Source of the DNA: Pleomorphomonas sp. JP5
GTDB taxonomy: Bacteria > Pseudomonadota > Alphaproteobacteria > Rhizobiales > Pleomorphomonadaceae
Direction of reading: 5' to 3'
Length of the DNA: 64,000 nucleotides
Assembly: GCF_023721815.1 (NCBI RefSeq)
Contig: NZ_JAMDLI010000008.1
Span: forward strand, 643,944-707,943
Below the pieces are notes generated by a model, which was not told the origin of the DNA, did no database searches, and saw only the letters and a list, made by a program, of their open reading frames with translations. Of this stretch, positions 36,620-46,520 are shown one piece after another. Numbering within the stretch: position 1 is the stretch's first letter; every line of letters begins with the position of its first letter. Position numbers and translations under genes: made by a program.

Positions 36620-37515
36620 CACGACGCCCTCCCGCTCTTCCGGAAGTATTGGGAGTAGATGACGGGCGCCATGACCAGCAGCACAGTCACAAGCATCACT
36701 GTCGAGGCCGCCGTGGCGAGGCCGATGTTGGCCCGTTCGAACAGGTTGTCCATGATGAACTTGGCCGGCACTTCGCTGGCCGTGCCGGGGCCACCATTGG
36801 TCATCGCGACAACGACGTCGTACATCTTGACGATGCTGATCGACAGAAGAACCAGCGACGTGATGATCATCGGCCTGAGCATCGGCAGGACGATCGAAAC
36901 ATAGACGCGCCAGGCCGGAATCCCGTCGATGCGCGTCGCCTTCCAGATCTCGGTATCGACGCCGCGCAGTCCGGCCAGGATCAGCGCCATGACCAGCCCG
37001 GAGCCGTGCCAGACGGTCGCCAGGATGATGGCGTAGAGCACCATCTGCGGATTGACCACCCAATCGAGGACGAAGCCGGAAAAGCCGAGACCATGCATGG
37101 TGTGCTGGATGCCCAGGTCCGGGTTGAGGATCCACTGCCAGATGAGGCCGGCCACCACGAAGGACATGGCGTAAGGATAGAGGAACACCGTGCGGAACAG
37201 GCTTTCGGCGCGAACGTTCTGGTCGATGAAGATCGCCAGGAGACAGCCGAGCACGAAGCAGATCAGCAGGAAGAAAAAGGCGATGATGGCCAGATTGCCG
37301 AGCGAGGTCTGCCACCGCGACGTGTCGAACAGCGTGACATACTGGGCAAAGCCGACGAAGTCGTTCCGGGGAAGAAGCTTCGAGCTTGAAAACGATAGCC
37401 GGACCGACCAGGCCATGGTGCCGAGATAGGCGAAGATGACGACGGCGGCCATCGGTAGCAGGGCGATGTAGGCAACTATGTTGCGCTTCACATGCCGAGT
37501 GAGATCAGCTCCCAC
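36619..37515 (-). CDS. Sugar ABC transporter permease (MalF type)
   Basis: 298 residues with six membrane segments; EAA loop TEIWKATRIDGIPAWRVYVS. It starts with GTG at 37515, with GGAGG five bases upstream. Located 63 bases after the binding-protein gene in the same operon. Confidence 0.92.
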   Translation of the reverse strand: MGADLTRHVKRNIVAYIALLPMAAVVIFAYLGTMAWSVRLSFSSSKLLPRNDFVGFAQYVTLFDTSRWQTSLGNLAIIAFFFLLICFVLGCLLAIFIDQNVRAESLFRTVFLYPYAMSFVVAGLIWQWILNPDLGIQHTMHGLGFSGFVLDWVVNPQMVLYAIILATVWHGSGLVMALILAGLRGVDTEIWKATRIDGIPAWRVYVSIVLPMLRPMIITSLVLLSISIVKMYDVVVAMTNGGPGTASEVPAKFIMDNLFERANIGLATAASTVMLVTVLLVMAPVIYSQYFRKSGRAS

Positions 37516-37578
37516 TTGTTCCTCCCGTGTTGCTGGCGGGAAGGCGGAACACCGCCTTCCCGCGCTCTTGAGGCAGGA

Positions 37579-38820
37579 TCAGCCTCTCAGGGCCTTGTCG
37601 AACCGGTCGATCGCCTGATCGACGGTCATCGGCGTGTTCCAGAGCTCGGTGACGATGTCCTGCACCGAGCCATAGACGAACTCTTCCATCATCTGGGAAG
37701 CGTCAGGCGCCTGGCGGGCAGGGTCGGACATGATCTTCATGCCGAGCTGGGCGCAAGCATCGAGGCTCGACACATCGACGTCGGCGCGGATCGGGATCGA
37801 GCCCTTGAGGTTGTTGAACTTCACCTGGACGTCGGGATTGGTCATGATCTCGACGAGAAGATGCTGGGCCTTGATCTGTTCGGCATTGTCGGTCTTGGGG
37901 AAGACGAAGACGTCACCGCCAAGGACATAGGGCGAGTCGGGGCGGAGACCCGGAATGCAGCCGTAGTCCTTGCCGATTTCCTTGTTGGCCTGCTTGAACT
38001 CGCCCTTGGCCCAGTCACCCATCACCTGGAAACCGGCTTCGTTCTTGATCAGAAGCGCAGTGGTATCGTTCCAGTTGCGGCCCGGCGAGGCCTGATCGAC
38101 ATAGGGCTTGAGGCTGATGAAGGTCTCGACGACCTTGCGGAACTCCGGCGAGCGGATCGCCGCCTCGTCCTTGTCGCCGTAGACCGACTTCCACAGCTTG
38201 CCGCCGCCGACGTTGGTCAGCACCGCCGAGAACAGCGAGTTTTCCTGCCAACGCTGGCCACCGAGGGCGAGCGGGGTGATGCCGGCCGCCTTGAGCTTGT
38301 CGAGAGCGGCGAAGAACTCATCCATGGTTTCCGGCGGCTTCTCGACGCCGGCCTTGTCGAGCGCGGCAGACGAGTACCAGATCCACAAGGGCATGTGGAT
38401 GTTCACCGGCGCGGCGTAGTACTTTCCATCGACCTTGACCGCCTTGATGATCGGCTCGGGCAGAACCTTGTCCCAGTTGTTCTGGGTGGCAACGGCATCG
38501 ATGTCGTTGAGAAGCCCCTCGCCGATGATCTCGTGATACTGGCGCGAGGTGTTGAACAGCGCGGCCGTCGAGGGATCTCCGCCGATGATGCGGTTGATCG
38601 CGGCACTGCGAGCCGCCGAGCCACCGGCGACGGCATTGTCGACCCATTCGCCACCGGCCGCGTTGAAGGCATCGGCAAACACCGAGATGGCAGCGGACTC
38701 GCCGCCAGACGTCCACCAGTGAATGACTTCGGCCTTCAGCGGCTCCTCTGCCCTCGCGACTCCCGTCGCGGCCAAAATCGCGATCGCCGACACGGCGACC
38801 ATCTGCTTCATTCCGATCAT
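37579..38820 (-). CDS. Sugar ABC transporter substrate-binding protein, cellobionate locus
   Basis: 413 residues with a Sec signal peptide (MIGMKQMVAVSAIAILA, cleavage probably after GVARA). Mature start EEPLKAEVIHWWTSGGES is typical of CUT1 binding proteins. The start at 38820 is set by GGGAGG four bases upstream. First gene of the importer operon, divergent from LacI-GH94-gntK-edd. If that operon degrades cellobionate, this protein is its periplasmic receptor. Confidence 0.9.
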   Translation of the reverse strand: MIGMKQMVAVSAIAILAATGVARAEEPLKAEVIHWWTSGGESAAISVFADAFNAAGGEWVDNAVAGGSAARSAAINRIIGGDPSTAALFNTSRQYHEIIGEGLLNDIDAVATQNNWDKVLPEPIIKAVKVDGKYYAAPVNIHMPLWIWYSSAALDKAGVEKPPETMDEFFAALDKLKAAGITPLALGGQRWQENSLFSAVLTNVGGGKLWKSVYGDKDEAAIRSPEFRKVVETFISLKPYVDQASPGRNWNDTTALLIKNEAGFQVMGDWAKGEFKQANKEIGKDYGCIPGLRPDSPYVLGGDVFVFPKTDNAEQIKAQHLLVEIMTNPDVQVKFNNLKGSIPIRADVDVSSLDACAQLGMKIMSDPARQAPDASQMMEEFVYGSVQDIVTELWNTPMTVDQAIDRFDKALRG

Positions 38821-38896
38821 GGTTCCTCCCATACGGGTAACGCCAAGGCGATCCGACCGGCCCGACCTTGGATGACAACGGCTCCTGATCCAAAAG

Positions 38897-38910
38897 TGGG
38901 ATCGGTTCCA
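38897..38910. promoter_or_regulatory. Candidate operator upstream of importer operon
   Basis: TGGGATCGGTTCCA, an imperfect dyad in the divergent promoter region. It shares TGG-A-CGGTTCC with the perfect palindrome at 39132-39143 inside the LacI gene. Likely bound by the LacI protein encoded at 39063. Confidence 0.55.
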
Positions 38911-39062
38911 TTTTTGAACTGAGAGGCTTGATTTTGTCAATGCGCCTTGCAAGAAAAGCAGGGCAGGAGAAATGCGCAATCGGTGAGTTTTGATTTTCAG
39001 CCATTTAAAAACAAAAGGATAACTGATACTGTGCCAAAGGTCTGGGTGATCGGAGATCCGAA

Positions 39063-40070
39063 ATGGCGACGGTAAAGGACGTGGCGAAGCTGGCCGGGGT
39101 GGGGTCCGGGACTGTTTCGAGGTACATTTCTGGAACCGGTTCCGTTTCGCTCAAGTCGGCCGAGAAAATCGCCCGCGCCATCGAGCAGCTCAACTACCGG
39201 CCAAACAGCATGGCACGGTCGCTATCGTCGCGCCGATCCGACCTCATCGGCGTCTGGGTGCCCTCGCTCGAGGGGCCCTACTACCACATGATGATCCGCA
39301 CCATCGAAAGCGCGCTTCGTCGTCAGGGCAAGCACATGATCCTCGCCAACGCCGAGGACGCGCAGTCGAACGAAGATCGCCTCGCCCATCTGGACTACCT
39401 CATCAACCGCGACTGCGACGGCATCCTGATTTCCAGCTCTCTGCAAAGCGAGTTCGAGCTGGCGAAGTATGCCGAGAAGTTCCCCAACCTCGTCGTGATC
39501 AACCACCGGACCGACGAGTTGGCCGGGCGGTCCTTCTCGATCGATCATGACCTTGGCGGACGACTGGCGGCCCGACATCTCGTCGAACTCGGGCACACGC
39601 GGATCGCGACGATCACAGGACGGCTGTCCGCACAGGACGCGCGACAACGCCACGTCGCTTTCCTGGACGAAATGGCGAGGCTCGGCTACCCGGTATCTCC
39701 GAGCAGAATCATCGAGGGCGCCTTTTCCTACGCTGGCGGAGAGGGTGCCGTCGCGGCGCTGATGGCGTCGAACGCGGACTACTCGGCCATTTTCTGCGGC
39801 AACGACAAAGTTGCGCTCGTACTCATCGCGGAGCTGCACAAGCGAGGCATTTCCGTGCCTGGGGATGTCTCCGTTCTCGGCTATGACGACGTTGACTTCG
39901 CACCGTTCACGGCGCCGGCGCTCAGCACGATCCACGCCCCGATCGAAGAGATGAGCCAGTCGGCCTGCCACCAGCTCCTCAACCTCACCTACGGCCTCGA
40001 CCTGCCCTATCAGGAGCGTTTCGAACCGTCACTTTCCCTCCGGCAGTCAACCGGGCCCGCTCGCCCCTGA
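39063..40070 (+). CDS. LacI-family regulator of the cellobionate locus
   Basis: 335 residues. HTH and hinge [20 protein letters not shown]; sensor domain with DRLAHLDYLINRDCDGILIS and DVSVLGYDDVDFAPFTAPAL. GGAG lies upstream of the ATG. It is 35 bases before the GH94 gene, so it is co-transcribed with the catabolic genes and divergent from the importer. A perfect palindrome lies within its own early coding sequence. The effector is probably cellobionate or gluconate-related. Confidence 0.9.
   Translation: MATVKDVAKLAGVGSGTVSRYISGTGSVSLKSAEKIARAIEQLNYRPNSMARSLSSRRSDLIGVWVPSLEGPYYHMMIRTIESALRRQGKHMILANAEDAQSNEDRLAHLDYLINRDCDGILISSSLQSEFELAKYAEKFPNLVVINHRTDELAGRSFSIDHDLGGRLAARHLVELGHTRIATITGRLSAQDARQRHVAFLDEMARLGYPVSPSRIIEGAFSYAGGEGAVAALMASNADYSAIFCGNDKVALVLIAELHKRGISVPGDVSVLGYDDVDFAPFTAPALSTIHAPIEEMSQSACHQLLNLTYGLDLPYQERFEPSLSLRQSTGPARP
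39132..39143. promoter_or_regulatory. Intragenic LacI-type palindrome
   Basis: GGAACCGGTTCC, a perfect 12-bp palindrome about 70 bases inside the LacI coding sequence, 234 bp centre-to-centre from the related site at 38897-38910. It could allow autoregulation by roadblock or looping. Confidence 0.55.
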
Positions 40071-40105
40071 ACGTCCGCCGATCACTTCCCATCCGAGAAA
40101 CAGCG

Positions 40106-42469
40106 ATGCCATCCTTCATCGACAACGGAACCCGGTTTACCCTGGAAGATCCGACACTTGCCCCCAATGCCGCCGGCTACCTGTGGAATCGGCGGATGAT
40201 GATCCAGATGAACAGCCGCGGCTACGCCGTGAGCCAGTACATGGATCCGGAGCCGCGCAAATACGCTCATCCCCCGATCATCCCGGCACCGACATTCATG
40301 CTGCCGGAGCAGACCTATTATCCCAATCATCCCGGCCGCTTCTTCTACGTCCGCGACAACGATACCGGGGGGCTGTTTTCCGCACCTTACGAGCCGGTAC
40401 GAGCCCAGCTCGACAGCTTCGCCTTCGAGCCAGGGCTTTCCGATATCCGCTGGCTGATCGAGAAGGATGACGTGCGGGTCGAACTCGGTCTTGTCCTGCC
40501 GGTGGACGACGTCGCCGAAGTCTGGACGGTGAAGCTGACCAACCTCTCGGCCGCGCCGAAGCGCCTCACCTTCGTCCCCTTCTTCCCGGTCGGCTTCATG
40601 TCGTGGATGAACATGGGCGGGCATTTCGACGCCGGCCTCAACGCGGTGGTCTGCACCTCCATCACGCCCTACCAGAAGATCGAACAGTACTTCAAAAACC
40701 AGCACTTGAAGGACATGACCTTCCTTGCCGCCGATCGGCATCCGGACCATTTCGAGGTGGCGCAGCAGGCCTTCGAAGGCGAAGGCGGGCTGCAGGCCCC
40801 CTCGGCGCTCGCCGACGGCGGTCACCTTGGCGACGGCGAGGCGTATTACGAGATCCCGGCCTGCGTCATGCAGTGGGATCTGACGATCGCAGGCGGTGAA
40901 AGCGAAGCCTTCCGCTTCGTGTTCGGCCCGGCGAAGAACGAAGCGGAAATCGCGGAGCTACGCCGGAAGTACCTGGATGGCGACATCGAGGCGATCCGGA
41001 GCGCAGCCCACGCCTATGTCGTGGAGGCCGGGCGCAGCTGTCTTGAGATCCGGTCGCCGGATGAAACCTTCAACCACGTCGTCAATCACTGGCTGCCGCG
41101 TCAAGCGTTTTACCATGGCGACACCAACCGCCTGACCACCGACCCGCAGACACGCAACTATCTGCAGGACGCGCTCGGGATGCTGTTCATCCGGCCGGAC
41201 ACGGCGCGCGATGTCATCCGTCATGCCGTGAGCCAGCAACACGCCAGCGGCAAGATGCCGGACGGCATCCTGCTGAGGCCAGATGCCGAACTGAAGTACA
41301 TCAATCAGGTACCCCATACCGACCACGGCGTCTGGCTGGTGATCGCCGTCAAGGCCTACCTGGACGAAACGGGCGACCGGTCCATCCTGGACGAGATGGT
41401 CGCCTGGACCGACGACCCCACGCCGGCCAGCATCCGCGAGCACGTGACGCGCGCCTTGCGCTTCCTCGCCGCCGCCGTCGATGAGCGGGGGTTGCCCTAC
41501 ATCGAGCAGGGCGACTGGTGCGACCCGATGAACATGGTGGGCTACAAGGGCAAGGGCATCTCCGGCTGGCTCGCCGAGGCGTCGAGCTACGCCATGTCGC
41601 TCTGGGCCGAGGTCTGCGACGCCGAGGGAGACCAGACGACCGCCGACTGGTTGAAGACGGAAGCGGGCGCGCTCGTCTCGCGGATCAACCGCCACCTCTG
41701 GGATGGCGACTGGTACGGCCGAGGCATTACCGACGACGGCGTGGTCTTCGGCATTTCGACCGACAGGGAAGGCCGCATTTTCCTCAACGCGCAGAGCTGG
41801 GCCTTCCTCTGCGGCGCCACCGACGACGACCGGAAGGCACGCATGCTCAAGGCGATCGACGAGCAACTGGTGACGCCCTACGGGGTCGAGATTCAGGCGC
41901 CGTCGTTCACAGCCATGCGGGAAGACGTTGGCCGTCTGACCCAGAAATGGCCCGGCGTGGCGGAGAATGGCGCCGTCTACAACCACGCCGCCGCCTTCTA
42001 CGCCGCCTCGCTCTATCACATCGGCGAGGGCGACCGGGGCTTCAGCGTGCTGCGTGCCATGATCACCAACCCTGATCCGGAAGATATCGCCGCGCGCGGG
42101 CAGTTGCCGGTCTACATCCCCAACTACTATCGCGGAGCCTATCGCCAGTTTCCGCGCACCGCCGGTCGCTCCAGCAACCTGTTCAACACCGGAACCATCG
42201 GCTGGGTCTACCGCACCGTGGTCGAGCAGCTCTGTGGCGTGCGCGGCCATGGCGAGGGCGCGGTGATCGCGCCGCAGGTGCCGTCGTCCTGGCAGAACCT
42301 GACGTTCACCCGACGTCTGCGCGGCGCGACCTTCAACGTCGACTTCGTCCGCGAGGATGGCCTTGCCGAACAGGTGGTTGAACTCGACGGCCAACGCCTT
42401 GACGGCGGAAAGCTCGCCGCCATCGAGGCTGGCCGGGTCTACGACGTCAAGGTGAGAAGCCCTCGCTGA
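40106..42469 (+). CDS. GH94 phosphorylase, probable cellobionate phosphorylase
   Basis: 787 residues with the GH94 layout: N-terminal beta-sandwich (about 1-290), helical linker, (alpha/alpha)6 barrel (about 310-715) and a C-terminal beta cap. The catalytic motif QGDWCDPMNMVG places the general-acid Asp near residue 473. GH94 members known include cellobiose, cellobionate, chitobiose and cyclic-glucan enzymes. The downstream gluconokinase and 6-phosphogluconate dehydratase fit a product of gluconate, that is cellobionate + Pi giving glucose-1-phosphate + gluconate. Length is close to cellobionate phosphorylases. No signal peptide. The substrate is inferred from context. Confidence 0.85.
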   Translation: MPSFIDNGTRFTLEDPTLAPNAAGYLWNRRMMIQMNSRGYAVSQYMDPEPRKYAHPPIIPAPTFMLPEQTYYPNHPGRFFYVRDNDTGGLFSAPYEPVRAQLDSFAFEPGLSDIRWLIEKDDVRVELGLVLPVDDVAEVWTVKLTNLSAAPKRLTFVPFFPVGFMSWMNMGGHFDAGLNAVVCTSITPYQKIEQYFKNQHLKDMTFLAADRHPDHFEVAQQAFEGEGGLQAPSALADGGHLGDGEAYYEIPACVMQWDLTIAGGESEAFRFVFGPAKNEAEIAELRRKYLDGDIEAIRSAAHAYVVEAGRSCLEIRSPDETFNHVVNHWLPRQAFYHGDTNRLTTDPQTRNYLQDALGMLFIRPDTARDVIRHAVSQQHASGKMPDGILLRPDAELKYINQVPHTDHGVWLVIAVKAYLDETGDRSILDEMVAWTDDPTPASIREHVTRALRFLAAAVDERGLPYIEQGDWCDPMNMVGYKGKGISGWLAEASSYAMSLWAEVCDAEGDQTTADWLKTEAGALVSRINRHLWDGDWYGRGITDDGVVFGISTDREGRIFLNAQSWAFLCGATDDDRKARMLKAIDEQLVTPYGVEIQAPSFTAMREDVGRLTQKWPGVAENGAVYNHAAAFYAASLYHIGEGDRGFSVLRAMITNPDPEDIAARGQLPVYIPNYYRGAYRQFPRTAGRSSNLFNTGTIGWVYRTVVEQLCGVRGHGEGAVIAPQVPSSWQNLTFTRRLRGATFNVDFVREDGLAEQVVELDGQRLDGGKLAAIEAGRVYDVKVRSPR

Positions 42470-42488
42470 GTTCGGGAAAGAGGACGCA

Positions 42489-43001
42489 ATGATCGTTGTC
42501 GTCATGGGCGTGTCGGGTAGCGGAAAAACAACGGTCGGCGGATTGCTGGCGGAGCGGATGGGCTGCGGCTTCTCCGACGCCGACGATTTCCATCCGGCCG
42601 CCAACGTCGAGAAGATGCGGGCCGGCGTTCCGCTGACCGACGATGACCGCTGGCCCTGGTTGAGGGCCTTGCGACAGGCCATCGATGGCTGGCAGGCCGA
42701 CGGGCGAAGCCGCGTCATCGCTTGTTCGGCCCTGAAGGCGGCCTATCGCGACCTGCTGTCGCCGCGCGACGACGTGGTCTTCGTTTATCTCAAGGGCAGC
42801 GCCGAGACCATTGCCGGCAGACTCCGTGCCCGCAAGGGACACTACATGAACCCCGACCTGCTGGAGAGCCAGTTCGCGGCTCTGGAAGAGCCGGCCGGCG
42901 CCATTTCCGTCGACATCGCGCCGCCCGCGACGACCGTGGCCGACAACATCATGGCCCGGCTCACCGCGCTCGGGCTCGAGCAGGAAAAGAGGCAAGCATG
43001 A
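42489..43001 (+). CDS. gntK: Gluconokinase
   Basis: ATP-dependent phosphorylation of gluconate to 6-phosphogluconate. 170 residues, P-loop GVSGSGKTT (residues 7-15), [17 protein letters not shown] and [11 protein letters not shown] are hallmarks of the GntK/IdnK family. GAGG precedes the ATG. It is 19 bases after GH94 and overlaps edd by 4 bases. Confidence 0.95.
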   Translation: MIVVVMGVSGSGKTTVGGLLAERMGCGFSDADDFHPAANVEKMRAGVPLTDDDRWPWLRALRQAIDGWQADGRSRVIACSALKAAYRDLLSPRDDVVFVYLKGSAETIAGRLRARKGHYMNPDLLESQFAALEEPAGAISVDIAPPATTVADNIMARLTALGLEQEKRQA

Positions 43002-44818
43002 CCGTTCGCTCCACCATCGCCGACGTCACCGAGCGCATCGAGAAGCGTAGTCGGGCGAGCCGAACCGCTTATCTCGATGGTCTGGAAAGATCCCTCGATG
43101 CAATCCGCGCCGCCGGCCCGGCTCGTCGGCGTCTGCCCTGTTCCAACCTTGCGCATGGGTTCGCGGCATGCCCTGCCGACGACAAGCAGCGCCTTGCCGG
43201 TGGCGAGGCAGTCAATCTCGGAATCGTCACCACCTACAACGACATGCTTTCGGCGCATCGCCCCTACGAGCGCTATCCGGAGCTGATCCGCGAGGAAGCG
43301 CGTCGGCTCGGCGCCGTCGCAGAGGTCGCCGGTGGGGCTCCCGCCATGTGCGACGGCATCACGCAGGGGCGAACGGGCATGGAGTTCAGCCTGTTCTCGC
43401 GCGATGTCATCGCCATGTCGACGGGCGTCGCGCTGTCGCATGACATGTTCGACGCCGCGCTGATGCTGGGCATCTGCGACAAGATCGTCCCGGGTCTCGT
43501 CATGGGCGCCCTGGCATTCGGACATCTGCCGACGATGTTCATCCCGTCCGGTCCGATGCCGAGCGGCCTCGGCAACGCCGAGAAGAACGCAGTAAGGCAG
43601 GCCAATGCCGCCGGCACGGCAACCGAAGCCGATCTGCTCGAGGCCGAGTCGAAGTCCTACCACGCGCCCGGCACCTGCACCTTCTATGGCACCGCCAACA
43701 CCAACCAGATGCTGATGGAGATCATGGGCCTGATGCTGCCGGGCTCGGCCTTCGTGGCGCCCGACACGCCTCTACGTGACGCTTTGACCCGAGCCGCCGT
43801 AGCGCGTGCCATAGCCATCGCGGGCACGGGGGAGAACAGCCTGCCGATCGGCCGGATGCTCGACGCCCGGTCCTTCGTCAATGGCATCGTCGGCCTGTGC
43901 GCCACCGGCGGATCGACCAACCTGACCATCCACCTGATCGCCATGGCGCGCGCCGCCGGCCTCGTCGTCGACTGGGACGACTTCTCCGCTCTTTCAGGGG
44001 CGACGCCACTGTTGGTGCGCGCCTATCCGAACGGCAAGGCGGACGTCAACGGCTTCCGCGATGCCGGCGGCGTTCCCTTCCTGGTCCGGGAACTGCGCGG
44101 CGCCGGCCTGCTGCACGACGACGCCCTCACTATTCTAGGACAAGGCCTTGCCGCCTATGAGCGCACGCCTGAGCTCGATGCCGACGGCGAACTGGTGTTT
44201 GCCGAAACGCCGTTGGCCAGCGGCGACGAGACCGTCATTCGCGCGATCGGCTCGCCTTTCCAGCCAACGGGCGGAATCACGCTTCTTACCGGCAATCTCG
44301 GACGTGCGGTGATCAAGTCGTCCGCTGTCGCCACCGCGCACCAGGCGGTTGAGGCGCCTGCGTGCGTCTTCGCCTCCCAGGAAGACTTCCTTGCCGCCTT
44401 CAAGGCCGGACTCGACGAAGATTTCGTCGCCATCGTCCGGTTCCAGGGGCCACAGGCCAACGGCATGCCCGAGCTGCATAAACTGACCCCGGCGCTCGGC
44501 CTGTTGCAGGATCGCGGCCGCAAGGTGGCTCTCGTCACCGACGGGCGCATGTCAGGTGCCTCCGGCAAGGTGCCGGCAGCCATCCATGTGACGCCTGAGG
44601 CGTCGCGCGGCGGTCCCATCGGTCGCGTCCAAGATGGCGATCTGGTCAGGCTCGACGTGGCGACCGGCCGCCTTGACGTGCTCGTCCCCCTTGAAGAGTG
44701 GGAGACTCGCCGGCAAGCCATGGCGGAGCCCGGCATCGAAAGCAGCGACAGGCGCCTGTTCGGCGTGCTGCGGAGGGCCGTCGGTACGGCCGAAGAGGGG
44801 GCGACGGCTCTCGGCTGA
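42998..44818 (+). CDS. edd: 6-phosphogluconate dehydratase
   Basis: First enzyme of the Entner-Doudoroff pathway, making 2-keto-3-deoxy-6-phosphogluconate. 606 residues of the IlvD/Edd family. Iron-sulfur ligands are expected in [17 protein letters not shown] and [29 protein letters not shown] is typical of the C-terminus. The start ATG overlaps the gntK stop (ATGA). The frame is open back to 42722, but that part shadows gntK. No eda follows; KDPG aldolase must be encoded elsewhere. Confidence 0.95.
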   Translation: MTVRSTIADVTERIEKRSRASRTAYLDGLERSLDAIRAAGPARRRLPCSNLAHGFAACPADDKQRLAGGEAVNLGIVTTYNDMLSAHRPYERYPELIREEARRLGAVAEVAGGAPAMCDGITQGRTGMEFSLFSRDVIAMSTGVALSHDMFDAALMLGICDKIVPGLVMGALAFGHLPTMFIPSGPMPSGLGNAEKNAVRQANAAGTATEADLLEAESKSYHAPGTCTFYGTANTNQMLMEIMGLMLPGSAFVAPDTPLRDALTRAAVARAIAIAGTGENSLPIGRMLDARSFVNGIVGLCATGGSTNLTIHLIAMARAAGLVVDWDDFSALSGATPLLVRAYPNGKADVNGFRDAGGVPFLVRELRGAGLLHDDALTILGQGLAAYERTPELDADGELVFAETPLASGDETVIRAIGSPFQPTGGITLLTGNLGRAVIKSSAVATAHQAVEAPACVFASQEDFLAAFKAGLDEDFVAIVRFQGPQANGMPELHKLTPALGLLQDRGRKVALVTDGRMSGASGKVPAAIHVTPEASRGGPIGRVQDGDLVRLDVATGRLDVLVPLEEWETRRQAMAEPGIESSDRRLFGVLRRAVGTAEEGATALG

Positions 44819-45045
44819 AAGACAGCACGGCGAACAATCCCGGTTCTTGTCGGGCTGCCGCGCGGCGGCCTGTCGCGACCTGTTGACCTCAGGCGTCCAA
44901 GATGGAGCCTTTCAAGATCGGCAACACGTTCGCTTTGGGACCAACCAGACACGTCGCCAGACCGAAGCGACGGTGGGCGCTGGCTTCCTCCGGCTGGCCT
45001 GATACCCGAAGGTGCCCCTTGTCGGAGCGCGCATCAGCTGTAAGG

Positions 45046-45055
45046 TAGGTACCTA
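45046..45055. promoter_or_regulatory. Palindrome upstream of FMN reductase gene
   Basis: TAGGTACCTA, a perfect 10-bp palindrome 26 bases upstream of the reductase start, shaped like operators of HxlR/MarR-type redox regulators. No such regulator is in the window. Confidence 0.35.
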
Positions 45056-45081
45056 TTAATACGAACATAGATGAGGCCACC

Positions 45082-45669
45082 ATGTCTTTTAAGCCCAGGA
45101 TCGCCCTTATCATCGGATCCACGCGCCCCACCCGCTTCGCCGACAAGCCGGCACAGTGGATGCTCAAGCAAGCCCAGGCCCGGGAAGACATGGAGGTCGA
45201 GCTTGTCGACCTGCGGGACTATGCGCTGCCGTTCTTTGCCGAGAAGGCATCGAACTTGTGGATGCCCAGCGAGGATCCGGCAGCGACCCGCTGGCAGCAG
45301 ACCATCGCCCGTTTCGATGGCTATATTTTCGTCGTTGCCGAGTACAATCGTTCGATCACGGGCGCCCTCAAGAACGCTCTCGATCAGGCTTACATAGAGT
45401 GGAATCGCAAGCCGTTCACCGCCATCGGTTATGGTGGCCTGGGGGCAGCACGAGCCATCGAGCACCTGCGCCTGATTGGCATAGAGTTGCAGATGGTTCC
45501 GACCCGCAGCGCCGTTCATATCGGCGGCGGTGACTTCATGGCCGTATCGCCGATGGGAGCGAACAAGCCCATCGAGGATATCGAGGCCAACCTTTTGCCC
45601 TCCGCAAAGGCGGCGCTCGACGATTTGGTCTGGTGGGCCAAGGCAACAAAGGCGGCGAGAGCCGGCTGA
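45082..45669 (+). CDS. NAD(P)H-dependent FMN reductase family protein
   Basis: 195-residue flavodoxin-fold protein: phosphate-binding loop GSTRPTRFADKPAQW near the N-terminus and VVAEYNRSITGALKNALDQA, where the FMN ring sits. Such enzymes reduce quinones, azo compounds or free flavin in the cytoplasm. GAGG upstream of the ATG. It is a lone gene between the edd operon and the convergent IclR gene; the electron acceptor is unknown. Confidence 0.88.
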   Translation: MSFKPRIALIIGSTRPTRFADKPAQWMLKQAQAREDMEVELVDLRDYALPFFAEKASNLWMPSEDPAATRWQQTIARFDGYIFVVAEYNRSITGALKNALDQAYIEWNRKPFTAIGYGGLGAARAIEHLRLIGIELQMVPTRSAVHIGGGDFMAVSPMGANKPIEDIEANLLPSAKAALDDLVWWAKATKAARAG

Positions 45670-45719
45670 GGCCCTGGCGCACCTGGAGATGATCCAGCCT
45701 TGGACGTACTCAAAAGCCA

Positions 45720-45742
45720 CCGGCCGTCAGCTCGGCGGCCGG
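45720..45742. terminator. Hairpin between converging FMN reductase and IclR genes
   Basis: CCGGCCG (45720-45726) pairs with CGGCCGG (45736-45742), loop of 9 nt, followed on the plus strand by CAGCTTCGTTTTCCC. A short T run makes it a plausible plus-strand terminator. Confidence 0.55.
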
Positions 45743-45767
45743 CAGCTTCGTTTTCCCATATCACCAA

Positions 45768-46520
45768 TCAGTAGCCGAGGTCGTGCGACACGCTGGCACC
45801 GGTGATCTTCAACTGTTCGATGAACGACTTGAACTCGTCCAACGACACATTCTCGACAACCGTCGAAATGGAGATGGCGGCGACCAGCTTTCGGTCGTGG
45901 CCCCACACGGGAACGGCGGCGCAGCGGCACCCCCGGACGTTTTCCTGCTCATCGACGGCAAAGCCATCCGTGCGCACCTTGGCGAGCGCCGCTTCATACG
46001 CTCCGCGCTCGGTAATGGTGTTCTCGGTGGCGGTTGCGAAGTCGTAGCCATCGAGCGTCCTGCCGATGACGGCAGGCGACTGAAAGGCCAGCAGAACCTT
46101 GCCTATGGCCGTCGTGTGGATCGGCATGCGCCGGCCGATCCGCGAGTAGACGATGATCGAACGCGTGCCCTCGACCTTGTCGACGTAAACGCCCGACTTG
46201 CCGTCGAGCACGCCAAGATGAACCGTCTGGCCCGTTCTTTCCGACAGCTCTTCGAGGAAGGGCCGCGCAATGGCGATGAAGTCGCGGGAGCGCTGAACGA
46301 GGTAGCCGCGTTCGAGAAGCTTCACGCCAAGCCGATATGGGGCGTTGGACTCTGTCTGCTCGATATAGCCCTGGGCCTGCAGTGTCTTCAGAAGCGAGTG
46401 GAGGGTGCTCTTGTGCAGCCCGGTCAGCTGGCTGATCTCGGCAAGGTTGAGTTCAACCTTCTGCTCGCTGAAGAGGTCGAGAATGTTAAGGGCACGCTCC
46501 ACGGCCTGAATCAACGGCAT
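45768..46520 (-). CDS. IclR-family regulator of the xylonate operon
   Basis: 250 residues. Winged HTH (about 5-65; LAEISQLTGLHKSTLHSLLK) and IclR effector domain (about 80-245; RIGRRMPIHTTAIGKVLLA, CRCAAVPVWGHD). The start at 46520 (MPLIQAVERAL) fits the family; the longer frame upstream is Arg/Cys-rich noise. Divergent from the aldolase-dehydratase-permease operon. E. coli YagI (XynR), also IclR type, represses the analogous yagEF genes and responds to xylonate. Confidence 0.9.
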   Translation of the reverse strand: MPLIQAVERALNILDLFSEQKVELNLAEISQLTGLHKSTLHSLLKTLQAQGYIEQTESNAPYRLGVKLLERGYLVQRSRDFIAIARPFLEELSERTGQTVHLGVLDGKSGVYVDKVEGTRSIIVYSRIGRRMPIHTTAIGKVLLAFQSPAVIGRTLDGYDFATATENTITERGAYEAALAKVRTDGFAVDEQENVRGCRCAAVPVWGHDRKLVAAISISTVVENVSLDEFKSFIEQLKITGASVSHDLGY

